From: Nitrobacter sp047149785
GTDB lineage: Bacteria; Pseudomonadota; Alphaproteobacteria; Rhizobiales; Xanthobacteraceae
Length of the DNA: 64,000 nucleotides
Assembly (NCBI RefSeq): GCF_047149785.1
Contig: NZ_BAAGBE010000001.1
Coordinates: forward strand, 2,356,001-2,420,000
Direction: 5' to 3'
Shown here: piece by piece, positions 36,316 through 43,508 of the stretch
Position numbering within the stretch: position 1 is the first letter of the stretch
Layout of the letters: the number at the start of each line of letters is the position of its first letter
Notes under the pieces: generated by a model
The model's database searches: none
Seen by the model: only the letters and a program-made list of their open reading frames with translations
What the model was told of the DNA's origin: nothing
Translations under genes and position numbers: made by a program

Positions 36316-37974
36316 TTAATGCTGGACAGTAATCGCGTGGTTGCCCGAGCCGAACTGCGCGGTCACCGAGGTGTTCGATACGGAGGCGCTGTTCTGCGCG
36401 GTCACGGCGTAGTTGCCGTAGCCAACCTGCACGGTCGCCTGAGTGTTCAGGTTCGCGCCGATCATCGGCTGCAAGCCGGTCTGCTGGCTGGCAATGGCGG
36501 TATTGCCAACACCGAACTGTGCGATCAGAGAGCCGTTCAACCCAGCGGCAAGCGGATTGGCGACACTCTGCGAAGTAAAGGCGCGGTTGTACTTGCCGGC
36601 CTGGATCGTCGCAGCAGCATTGGCCGTGGGCAGAAGACCTGAGGTCGAGGTGTTGGTCTGGCTCGTAACGGCGAAGTTATGCTTGCCGAACTGCAGGGTC
36701 GCCTGGCCATTCAGGCCATTCTTCTGGCTGACCAGAGCGCCGTTGTCATCGCCAAACTGGGCAACGAGCGAGTCGTTGGAGACCGGCAGAACGTTGGCGC
36801 CGTTCTGATTGGTCCAGGCGAAGTTCCTATTGCCGAACTGCAGCGTGGCCGCATTGTTATCAACACCGTTCAGACCTAGGCCGTTTGGATAGGTGTACTG
36901 GCCATAAGCTGTGGACCAACCGCTTCCGTACGTGCCGTATTCGGATGTTGACGTCCGAGCACCCGTTGCATCCTGGGTGGTGATCGACGTGTTGTCCTTG
37001 CCCGCCTGGAGTGTCAGAGAACCATTAACACCGCCACCATATGCGGCATCGGCGCCGTATGTCAGGCCGGTCGCGTGAACGGGGCCATACCAACCCCAGC
37101 CATCAAAAGTGTAAGGCCCGACCGAAGCCTGCGCGCCACTGCTGTTCTGGAACGTGAACGACTTGTTGCCGCCGCCGAACTGCCCGGTGCCCGCGCCATT
37201 GCTGCCGCCCAGGGCATTTGTGTTCTGGCCGGTCAGCGAGAAGTTGCCATGGCCGAATTGCAGCGTGCCCTGATCGTTGTTGCCGCCGGTCTGGCCGACG
37301 ATCGAGCCGTTGAAGGCGCCGAACTGCAGCGTGGTCGATTTGTTCGCGCCATCCGACTGATTCTGATCCGTCAGAGCGAAATTACCGAGGCCGACGCTCA
37401 GGGTGTCCTGAGTGTTGTTGCCGCCCGTCTGGTTGGCGAAAGCGCGGTTGAACCCACCGAACTGGGTGATGGTCGACTTATTGTTGTCGTTGCCGGCATT
37501 GTCCTGCGCTGTCGCGGCGAAGTTACCCGCACCGACCTGCAGCGTGGTCTGCTTGTTGTTGCCGTCCTTCTGGCTGACGATCGAGCCGTTCCCAAAACCG
37601 AACTGGGCCGTGGTCGAGTCGTTGATCTTGCCGGAGTGGGAGGAGCCCTGCTGCGTGGTCAGCGCAAAGTTGCCGACGCCGCCCTGAATGGTCCCCTGCT
37701 TGTTGTTGCCGCCGGTCTGGCGGGCGATGGCGCCGTTGTAATCGCCGATCTGCAGAATACCGGACTCGTTGGTGTGGCTTCCGGCGTTGTCCTGCAGCGT
37801 CGCTGCGCCATTGTGGCGTCCGAACTGAACGGTAGCCTGCGTGTTGTTGCCGCCGGTCTGACCCGCGAATGCATGATTGCGGTGTCCGGCCTGCAGGATG
37901 AACGACTCGTTGCTTGCCGCGGAGGCAAGCGACGTCGTGGCCAGAAGGATGGCCAGCGTTGTCAATGTTTTCAT
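36316..37974 (-). CDS. csgA: Large curlin, CsgA-like, with 19 amyloid repeats
   Basis: The 552-aa product starts at MKTLTTLAILLATTSLASAA with AGGGA upstream. The mature protein is about 19 consecutive curlin units of the form x4-Q-x-G-x2-N-x5-Q (for example ATVQFGRHNGAATLQ, STTLQFGAFNGSIVGQ). E. coli CsgA has five. Units 11 and 12 end in long Trp/Tyr/Gly-rich insertions (GWGWYGPVHATG and YGTYGSGWSTAYGQYTYPNG). Many linkers read TGGNN. This is the presumed major fibre subunit. Its gene heads the minus-strand curli cluster. Confidence 0.92.
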   Translation of the reverse strand: MKTLTTLAILLATTSLASAASNESFILQAGHRNHAFAGQTGGNNTQATVQFGRHNGAATLQDNAGSHTNESGILQIGDYNGAIARQTGGNNKQGTIQGGVGNFALTTQQGSSHSGKINDSTTAQFGFGNGSIVSQKDGNNKQTTLQVGAGNFAATAQDNAGNDNNKSTITQFGGFNRAFANQTGGNNTQDTLSVGLGNFALTDQNQSDGANKSTTLQFGAFNGSIVGQTGGNNDQGTLQFGHGNFSLTGQNTNALGGSNGAGTGQFGGGNKSFTFQNSSGAQASVGPYTFDGWGWYGPVHATGLTYGADAAYGGGVNGSLTLQAGKDNTSITTQDATGARTSTSEYGTYGSGWSTAYGQYTYPNGLGLNGVDNNAATLQFGNRNFAWTNQNGANVLPVSNDSLVAQFGDDNGALVSQKNGLNGQATLQFGKHNFAVTSQTNTSTSGLLPTANAAATIQAGKYNRAFTSQSVANPLAAGLNGSLIAQFGVGNTAIASQQTGLQPMIGANLNTQATVQVGYGNYAVTAQNSASVSNTSVTAQFGSGNHAITVQH

Positions 37975-38362
37975 AACGTTCCCTGTTATCCAAAGCGGGG
38001 TCAGCGACCATCGCCGCCCTCGATCCAGATTTAACTTCTTTTTAATGATTCCGCGCAAGGGGAATCGTTAGTTTTGCGTTAATTTGGCCCTGGTTCTGGA
38101 GTTCGGGAAAGAATTGACGACCAGCGCTCGTCAAAGGTGGGGATGGATAACGCGTCCCGCCCCGGCGTCCACGATATTCGCAACGGCCGCCGAGCCTGAT
38201 TTTCAACATATCTTCAGGTAGTTACGCGGCGTGGATCGATGCGGCGCGAACGGCTTCGCCCGCAATCGGGCTGCCGCAGTTTCGTTGACTATCCGCGGCA
38301 TTCACGCTGTTAATGTAAACATCTTGTGACGCTTTGACGTCGATCAAATTGTAGATTTATAT
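37975..38362. other. Divergent intergenic region between curlin and the toxin-antitoxin genes
   Basis: About 390 bases without genes, presumably carrying the curlin promoter on the minus strand and the RelE-like gene promoter on the plus strand. The latter has TTGACG at 38334 and TTATAT 17 bases later, directly before the ATG at 38363. Confidence 0.45.
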
Positions 38363-38848
38363 ATGTCGACAATTGAAGACTTGGTCGAACGCGGCGCGAT
38401 ATCGAAAATCGACGTTGCCCTGGATGTCGGCGAACAGCCGCTGCGGCTGCTGTATGGGACACCCGGTTTTATCGAATGGCTCAAGCAGATTCTGGGAGGC
38501 ATTGAACCAAACGTCAGGCTGGGAGACACAACTCCAGCCGAACAGCTTGATCATCTCTTTCATATGTTTCTGACGGGACGCCCGCTGGTTCATATGCGCC
38601 AGTTTCGCTACATCCGCGCTGAAGAGAACGCCGTTTGGGAGTTCAAGACGCCGGACATTCGAATCTTTGGCTGGTTTTTGAAGAAAGATTGTTTCGTGGG
38701 AGTTTTTGGTGATTGGGCCGACCAAGTCAAAGACCATGATCTGTATCGCGGTTACCGGATTTCCATCAGACGCCTGCGCCGCGAACTTGGAGTCGACGAT
38801 ACTTTGTGCGTAAGGGGGATATTGCCTGGTGACGTTATTTCAATTTGA
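38363..38848 (+). CDS. RelE/HigB-like toxin candidate
   Basis: The product is 161 aa. The C-terminal half has the RelE/ParE-fold look of phage Gp49/HigB toxins: VWEFKTPDIRIFGWFLKKDC, FVGVFGDWADQVKDHDLY and YRISIRRLRREL. The N-terminal half is unusual in length. A second gene encoding an XRE antitoxin-like protein overlaps its end by 20 bases, giving the toxin-first order of HigBA. A -10-like TTATAT abuts the ATG, so the true start may be further in. Confidence 0.7.
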   Translation: MSTIEDLVERGAISKIDVALDVGEQPLRLLYGTPGFIEWLKQILGGIEPNVRLGDTTPAEQLDHLFHMFLTGRPLVHMRQFRYIRAEENAVWEFKTPDIRIFGWFLKKDCFVGVFGDWADQVKDHDLYRGYRISIRRLRRELGVDDTLCVRGILPGDVISI

Positions 38849-39230
38849 CATCGGCGATCGGGCCCGAAAAACCGGCCGTCTGATTGGCCGTGTCCGTCAT
38901 GAACTGATTAGAGCGCTATCAGAGAAGCGCGCCAAAGAGCGCGTGACGCAGCAGGCGTTGGCCGAGAAGCTCGGCGTGCATCGCTCCCTGATCAATCGGC
39001 AGTTGTCGGGGGAAACCAATTTGACTCTTCGTTCCCTGGCGGACCTCGCCTGGGCGATGGACATGGAACTGGTTTTTGAGTTGCGCGAGCCTGTCCGGGG
39101 TTCGGGTCAGAACGAACAAATCGAAACATCGACGGTCAGCCATGCGCCCCCCAAGATCGTCAACGGCCGTCGGGGCGGCGGCTCGAATGCGAACGCAGAC
39201 CCCGAAACCAACCCGGATACTCCGGCCTAG
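38829..39230 (+). CDS. XRE-family HTH antitoxin candidate
   Basis: The product is 133 aa. The HTH at about 39-74 (TQQALAEKLGVHRSLINRQL, then SGETNLTLRSLADLAWAM) is of the Cro/XRE type. The Asn/Gly-rich C-terminal tail (GRRGGGSNANADPETNPD) is disordered. It overlaps the RelE-like gene by 20 bases, so the two are translated in register with one another and probably regulate their own promoter. Confidence 0.8.
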   Translation: MTLFQFDIGDRARKTGRLIGRVRHELIRALSEKRAKERVTQQALAEKLGVHRSLINRQLSGETNLTLRSLADLAWAMDMELVFELREPVRGSGQNEQIETSTVSHAPPKIVNGRRGGGSNANADPETNPDTPA

Positions 39231-39244
39231 GCGGCCTGGCCTCA

Positions 39245-39688
39245 ATGACGGAACGGTACGGCTACACGATATTCTGCGACGATATCCGCAACGAGCCCGG
39301 CGGCAAACTGACCTTCGTAGGCTGCTACAATGCCGTGATGTTCGTCAGCGGATGCTTTCCTCTATCGCTGCCGAAATTCTGCACTCATCTGCATATTTTT
39401 TCGCCGGCAACGCAACCTTACAAATCGGTGGTCGCGCGTTGCTATCTTCCGGGAGAGGTCGATCCGATTACCGAGGAGACGATCGAGGTGCCTTCGTTGC
39501 GCGATCAGGAAGACTTGCTGAAGGGCTTGCCCAAGGAGACGCTCCCTCCATTTATCGTGGTGGCCGCGAGTCTGATCTTTGCTCCGCTCGAAATCTCGCG
39601 ACCCGGCCTGATCCACATCCGCGCGTTCATAAACAACGGTCCGAACGAACTTCACCTCGGCTCGTTACAGATTGTCGCCAAGACCTGA
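39245..39688 (+). CDS. Hypothetical protein, DUF6941-like, third gene of the toxin-antitoxin operon
   Basis: The product is 147 aa. It opens ERYGYTIFCDDIRNEPGGKLTFVGCYNAVM, a pattern (aDxx...gGKlsliGvY) seen in the small DUF6941 family. It has a beta-rich middle and ends LHLGSLQIVAKT. It begins 14 bases after the antitoxin gene, so it is probably in the same operon. Role unknown; the family name is from memory and should be checked. Confidence 0.65.
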   Translation: MTERYGYTIFCDDIRNEPGGKLTFVGCYNAVMFVSGCFPLSLPKFCTHLHIFSPATQPYKSVVARCYLPGEVDPITEETIEVPSLRDQEDLLKGLPKETLPPFIVVAASLIFAPLEISRPGLIHIRAFINNGPNELHLGSLQIVAKT

Positions 39689-39697
39689 CACCAGGCA

Positions 39698-40042
39698 TCA
39701 GCGCCCGCGTGTCTGGGTGACGATCGCCTGATTGCCGGCGCCACGTTGAACGATCAATGACAGGTTTCCGCCGCCCGACTGGACAACGGCAGCGAAATTA
39801 TTCGTTCCAGCCTGGCTGATGTAGGATGCGTTGACGCGCGGGTCGACCGCCGCGGAGGTGGGTGCAATGGCGGCCAAAGCAAGAGGGACCGCGAGATTTG
39901 CATGCGACGAATGACCGGCCGACAGCAACGCTTCAGGAGCCAAAAGAAAGCTGTGAGCGTTTGGCTGAGAGATGAATGCCTCTCCGGCGACGGCAGACTG
40001 AACCGCTGCAAAAAAGCAAAGTACTCCGATGATCGTCCGCAT
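39698..40042 (-). CDS. Short curlin-like subunit
   Basis: The 114-aa secreted protein has a signal peptide near residues 1-19 (FFAAVQSAVAGEA). The C-terminal third carries curlin units: ASYISQAGTNNFAAVVQSGG and SLIVQRGAGNQAIVTQ. The N-terminal linker LLSAGHSSHANLAVPLALAA resembles that of the CsgB-like protein at 35382. It lies on the same strand as the main curli genes but is separated from them by the plus-strand toxin-antitoxin operon, as expected if that operon was inserted. Confidence 0.85.
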   Translation of the reverse strand: MRTIIGVLCFFAAVQSAVAGEAFISQPNAHSFLLAPEALLSAGHSSHANLAVPLALAAIAPTSAAVDPRVNASYISQAGTNNFAAVVQSGGGNLSLIVQRGAGNQAIVTQTRGR

Positions 40043-40496
40043 AAGCCCCTATCCTTCGGTTAAGCCTTTATTATTGGCACAACCGTTTTAAAGAGGCGTA
40101 AATCTTTCGGCGGTTTGGAGCAGAAGCCTCAAAGGCGCTTCAGGCACGTTGGGAGCGATGGCTGGTGGCTGCCGCTCACCCATCTCGCAGGTTGTGGGCG
40201 CGCCTTAAGCCCCTGCTGTCGCATTTTTCGCTCGATCCAATGGCAGTTCGCACGCTCGGTATGTCATGCCATAGGTCTCTTCGTGCCAAGGATGCGCCCC
40301 ATTAGCGGGCTTTTCGCCAATTCTGCGGAAAAATATCGCACTGGATGGCTGGCGATGCAGTGATGCGCAACCAAATCTCCACCAGAATTCGCTGCTAACA
40401 GGGAATTTCACTTATTTGGCGCGTGAGAGACCAATGGCTCGATGATCTCGAATACTTTGTACTTCGCTCCCGCCTGCCTCAAGCTGGTCCTCGGTT
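40043..40496. other. Gene-free region containing a tRNA-Gln flank copy
   Basis: About 450 bases with no supported gene. It contains the first copy (40301-40354) of the sequence that flanks tRNA-Gln. The remainder is featureless to me. Confidence 0.5.
40301..40354. repeat. Direct repeat A: copy of tRNA-Gln 3' flank (possible attachment-site remnant)
   Basis: It matches 43115-43176 with small indels, sharing ATTAGCGG, CTTTTCGC, AATTCT, ATATCGCACTGG and TGGCTGG. It includes the last few bases of the tRNA 3' end and the terminator region. The 2.8 kb between the two copies hold mostly broken genes. Confidence 0.7.
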
Positions 40497-40700
40497 TCGC
40501 TGACGAGCGCAACCTTCGCCGACCCGGCGGCCGCTTCGCATAAGGCTATGATCGCTATCGGACATATCGTGCAGAAGTAGGCTTATGTGATGGCGTTCAG
40601 CGGCACCTTCTTTCTGCTCGGTGGGGCGCTGATCGTCGCGCTTGCCGCGTCGCTTTTGCTCAGGAAGCCCGCGCATCTCGATGCAGGCGGCGCACATTAA
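40497..40700 (+). pseudogene. C-terminal remnant of an MFS (DHA2/EmrB-like) transporter with an in-frame TAG
   Basis: The frame reads TFADPAAASHKAMIAIGHIV, then a TAG at 40578-40580, then AYVMAFSGTFFLLGGALIVA and LAASLLLRKPAHLDAGG before TAA at 40698. This is the pattern of the last helix and tail of drug:H+ antiporter-2 transporters (QAYVLAFSDxFLxLG). The rest of the transporter is absent. The AhpD-like gene follows after 40 bases. Confidence 0.6.
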
Positions 40701-40740
40701 TTATCACCGGCCATATGGTTTCAACCAGAGGAGAACGATC

Positions 40741-41199
40741 ATGAAAGCCAGATTGAATCCGTATCAAGCTGCGCCTCAGACAATGAAGGCGCTTCAGGCC
40801 CTCGAGACGCAGCTTCAGGCCAGCGGCCTGGAGAAGCCGCTGATCGAGCTGGTCAAGACCAGGGCGTCACAGATCAACGGTTGCGCATTTTGCATCGACA
40901 TGCACACCCAGGACGCGCGCAAGCAGGGCGAGACCGAGCAACGGCTCTATCTGCTCAACGCCTGGCGCGAATCGCCGCTCTACACCGATAGCGAGCGCGC
41001 GGCGCTGGCCTGGACCGAAGCTGTGACGCTGGTGTCGGAAACCCATGTGCCGGATGACGTTTACGACGAAGTTCGCCGTCACTTCTCCGAAACTGAAACG
41101 GTCAATCTGACCATGCTGGTTGCGGCGATCAACGCGTGGAATCGCATTGCTATCAGTTTCCGGTCCATTCATCCGGTCAAGGCCGCTCACGCCGCCTGA
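40741..41199 (+). CDS. AhpD-like alkylhydroperoxidase (carboxymuconolactone decarboxylase family)
   Basis: The 152-aa protein starts at MKARLNPYQAAPQTMKALQA after an AGAGGAGA site. The catalytic motif KTRASQINGCAFCIDMHTQD contains the CxxC pair (Cys53, Cys56) and His60, the redox centre of AhpD-type peroxidases. The helical family pattern continues through ALAWTEAVTLV and NLTMLVAAINAWNRIAIS. It is the only apparently intact gene between the two flanking repeats and lies among pseudogenes. Confidence 0.9.
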   Translation: MKARLNPYQAAPQTMKALQALETQLQASGLEKPLIELVKTRASQINGCAFCIDMHTQDARKQGETEQRLYLLNAWRESPLYTDSERAALAWTEAVTLVSETHVPDDVYDEVRRHFSETETVNLTMLVAAINAWNRIAISFRSIHPVKAAHAA

Positions 41200-41439
41200 T
41201 TTGTTGAGGAGCGCGGTGCCGAACATCCCAGCAGCGGCCGGCGTATCCGTTGCAAGAGGTAGTTGCGATTACGACAATACGGGAGAACCGTTGGAATCGC
41301 GAGGGAGAGGCCACTGTCATCGTGCGAACCTGATGGGAACAACGAGCGTAATGGATCGGCCGCCGATGTTGGGAGGCGACGCGGGAAGGGGACTGGCGCG
41401 GCGCGGCAAGGACACGGCTTCAGTATCAAGTACCGTCCC

Positions 41440-41575
41440 CGGCCGAGCGCACCAGCCGCGGCGAGCACGCGGCCTGAGCGATTGATCGTGAACGCAACCG
41501 TGGCGATGCCGGTGCTGGCCGCCGGCGGGAAGCGCTTGTAGCGGTTGAGATGGGTCATCAGCGCTCCCATCCACG
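41440..41575 (-). pseudogene. TonB C-terminal domain fragment
   Basis: The frame reads HLNRYKRFPPAASTGIATVA and then FTINRSGRVLAA. This is the core of the TonB C-terminal domain (hlnrYkRYPxxAxxxGxxGxaxVxFxIdrsGrV). Flanking sequence in the same frame is unrelated, so only this piece survives. Between 41200 and 41440 I see nothing identifiable. Confidence 0.6.
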
Positions 41576-41682
41576 AACTGATCATGGGCCGGTCGCGAAA
41601 GACGCGCGTCAATTCACTATGCGGTATTGAAGCCACCATCGCATGATCCATTGCGCACAAGCCGTGGTCCATGAACAACATT

Positions 41683-41988
41683 TGAGCGTCTGGAATATCG
41701 CCCTTCAGGTGGAACGAAAGGTATTGCCGCCGACCGCTTGGCATCAGGTACGCGCGCCTGATGGAAGCGAGCGACGAGAGCATGAAGCACACGATCAACG
41801 ACGGCGACACACTGCTAGTCGACGTCTCGCGGGCAGCATCCGAAATCGTTGAAGTAAGATTTACGTCTTCGGACTCGGCAATGAGGCCTACGTCAAGCGG
41901 TTGCGCCGCAACGGCAACGCGGTCATCATGATCTCGGATAACCGCGAGCTGTTTCCGCCAGAGGAAGCGCCGCATCATCTGCCGATGC
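41683..41988 (+). pseudogene. Frameshifted S24-family phage repressor-like fragment
   Basis: The first frame reads PFRWNERY, LGIRYARLMEASDESMKHTI and NDGDTLLVDVSRAA. From about 41850 the next frame continues IYVFGLGNEAYVKRLRRNGN, AVIMISDNRELFPP. These are the consecutive C-terminal blocks of an S24/LexA-like repressor (GDSMxPTixdGD...YVfrlgxexyVKRL...isDNpxypp). The frameshift and lost N-terminus make it a pseudogene. It points to a prophage origin. Confidence 0.65.
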
Positions 41989-42735
41989 ATCGGTGGCAAG
42001 AAGAAGTTATCGAAGATGCTGGTCGATCGGATCAGCCGGATTCCACATGAGACCTATGCCGAGCCTTTCATCGGGATGGGCGGTGTCTTTTTAAGGCGTC
42101 CGCGCGCGCCGAGAGGCGAGATCATCAACGATCGATCCGGCGATGTCGCAACGTTCTTCCGAATCCTGCAGCGCCATTACGTGCCATTCATCGATATGCT
42201 GCGCTGGCAGTTCACCGGCCGGCAGGAATTCGAACGGTTGAAGGCGAGCGACCCGCGTACGTTGACCGACCTGGAACGAGCGGCGCGGTTTCTCTACCTG
42301 CAGCGGACGGCTTTTGGCGGAAAAGTCGCAGGCCGCAATTTTGGCGTCGATCCGCTCGGCGGACGTTTCAATGTGACAAAGCTCGCACCTATTCTGGATG
42401 CGCTGCATGATAGGCTCGCGGGCGTCATTATCGAGTGCTTGCCATGGTCTGACTTCATTGCGCGTTACGGCCGGCCTGGCACGCTATTCTAACCCTATTG
42501 GGGCAGCGAGAATGACTACGGTGCGGGCATGTTCGATCGTTCCGAGTTTGAACGGATGGCCGCCGTTTTAAGGGACCTTCAAGGCCGCTTCATTCTCTCG
42601 ATCAACGATGTTCCCGAGATGAGAAAAGCCTCCGCCGGATTCACGACAAAACCGGTCTCACTGACCTGTACCGTGGCCCGCTCGAGCAACACGCGCCAAG
42701 CGCGCGAACTGATCATTTCGGGGCCGCGAACACGG
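41989..42735 (+). pseudogene. D12-class N6-adenine DNA methyltransferase, broken at the DPPY motif
   Basis: IGGKKKLSKMLVDRI, then TYAEPFIGMGGVFLRR (SAM-binding motif) and FLYLQRTAFGGKVAGRNFGV match Dam-type D12 methylases. At 42490 an in-frame TAA replaces the region expected to read LDPP, leaving F-stop-PYWGSENDYG; the frame then continues FDRSEFERMAAVLRDLQGRF and ILSINDVPEMRK. The catalytic DPPY is therefore destroyed and the product truncated at about residue 168. It begins directly after the repressor fragment. Confidence 0.75.
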
Positions 42736-43104
42736 CGATCCCGGATTCCCAGTTCCGATTCCCGGTTCAAGGAGCCATAGCTATAGCGGCTTTCAAAAAA
42801 GTCCCGTCATTGCGCTACAACATGAAATTCCCGAACTGGGAATCCGGCCCGCCGGGAGTAGCCTTTTATTCCCACTTCGCCGGCGCGATTCATATATTCC
42901 AGGGGTTTCTGCAATCGGCACTGGTGACGAGTGCCATTTGATCTTGCGCGCCGACTGGCCGCAGGAAACCCGCCGACTGGCAAAGAAACCCGCCAACGAC
43001 GGGCACTTCCCGTTATTTCCCGATTGATCCCGGCCTATCCCGGATGGTGCCATTTGAAGTTGCGCGCTACAAAGGGGGCGCGTCACAGCGAAAGCTGAAG
43101 GCAC
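42736..43104. other. Degraded region with a 21-bp direct repeat
   Basis: No gene is seen. Near-identical 21-base segments begin GTGCCATTTGA at 42931-42951 and 43047-43067, both ending TTGCGCGC. It adjoins the tRNA-Gln terminator. Confidence 0.5.
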
Positions 43105-43127
43105 AAAGCCCGCTATTAGCGGCTTTT
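43105..43127 (-). terminator. Likely terminator of tRNA-Gln
   Basis: On the minus strand, AAAGCCGCTAA pairs with TAGCGGGCTTT, allowing one bulged base, about 40 bases after the tRNA 3' end. Confidence 0.6.
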
Positions 43128-43176
43128 CGCTAATTCTTCGGAGATTCCAGGAAATATCGCACTGGGTGGCTGGGGC
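43115..43176. repeat. Direct repeat B: tRNA-Gln 3' flank
   Basis: The partner of 40301-40354, with an 8-base insertion (GATTCCAG) relative to it. It overlaps the tRNA 3' end. Confidence 0.7.
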
Positions 43177-43241
43177 GGGAGGGATCGAACCTCCGAATGG
43201 GGGAATCAAAATCCCCTGCCTTACCGCTTGGCTACGCCCCA
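43167..43241 (-). tRNA. tRNA-Gln (UUG)
   Basis: The acceptor stem TGGGGCG pairs with CGCCCCA, the discriminator is G and CCA is encoded. The anticodon loop ATTTTGATT gives anticodon TTG (UUG, Gln) on a GGGGA/TCCCC stem, and the T arm contains GGTTCGATCC. The D arm has AGCGGTAAGGC. All arms are complete at 75 nt including CCA. Confidence 0.95.
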
Positions 43242-43508
43242 ACGGCCCGAAGCGCGGAACATGATCCCGCAGATTCCTCGGGCCCCGACGGTCTATAGAG
43301 AGAACCCTGTTTTTTCAACCTGCTGCACAGGGTCCGGAAGCAGCTTCGGTGGCCTCAAGTCCGGGCCTTTCGCCGGATTCGAAATAGCGCGGGGCCCAGG
43401 GCCAGCCGTTGCCGAATCGGTAGAGAGACATTCGGTTGCGTGGAAAGGCGGGTCGTAGCTGATAACATGGCTGCGGCTTCGTCCCCGTCAGCCGCAGCGA
43501 GACCTGCC

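Noticed and set aside
36316..37974. Regular repeats in DNA that could be read as a CRISPR or tandem array
   Set aside because: The periodicity is codon-based and encodes curlin repeats; the units diverge and no spacer pattern exists.
41187..41999. 270-aa minus-strand frame in the decayed element
   Set aside because: Only a short TonB-like stretch is meaningful; the rest is antisense to the repressor fragment.
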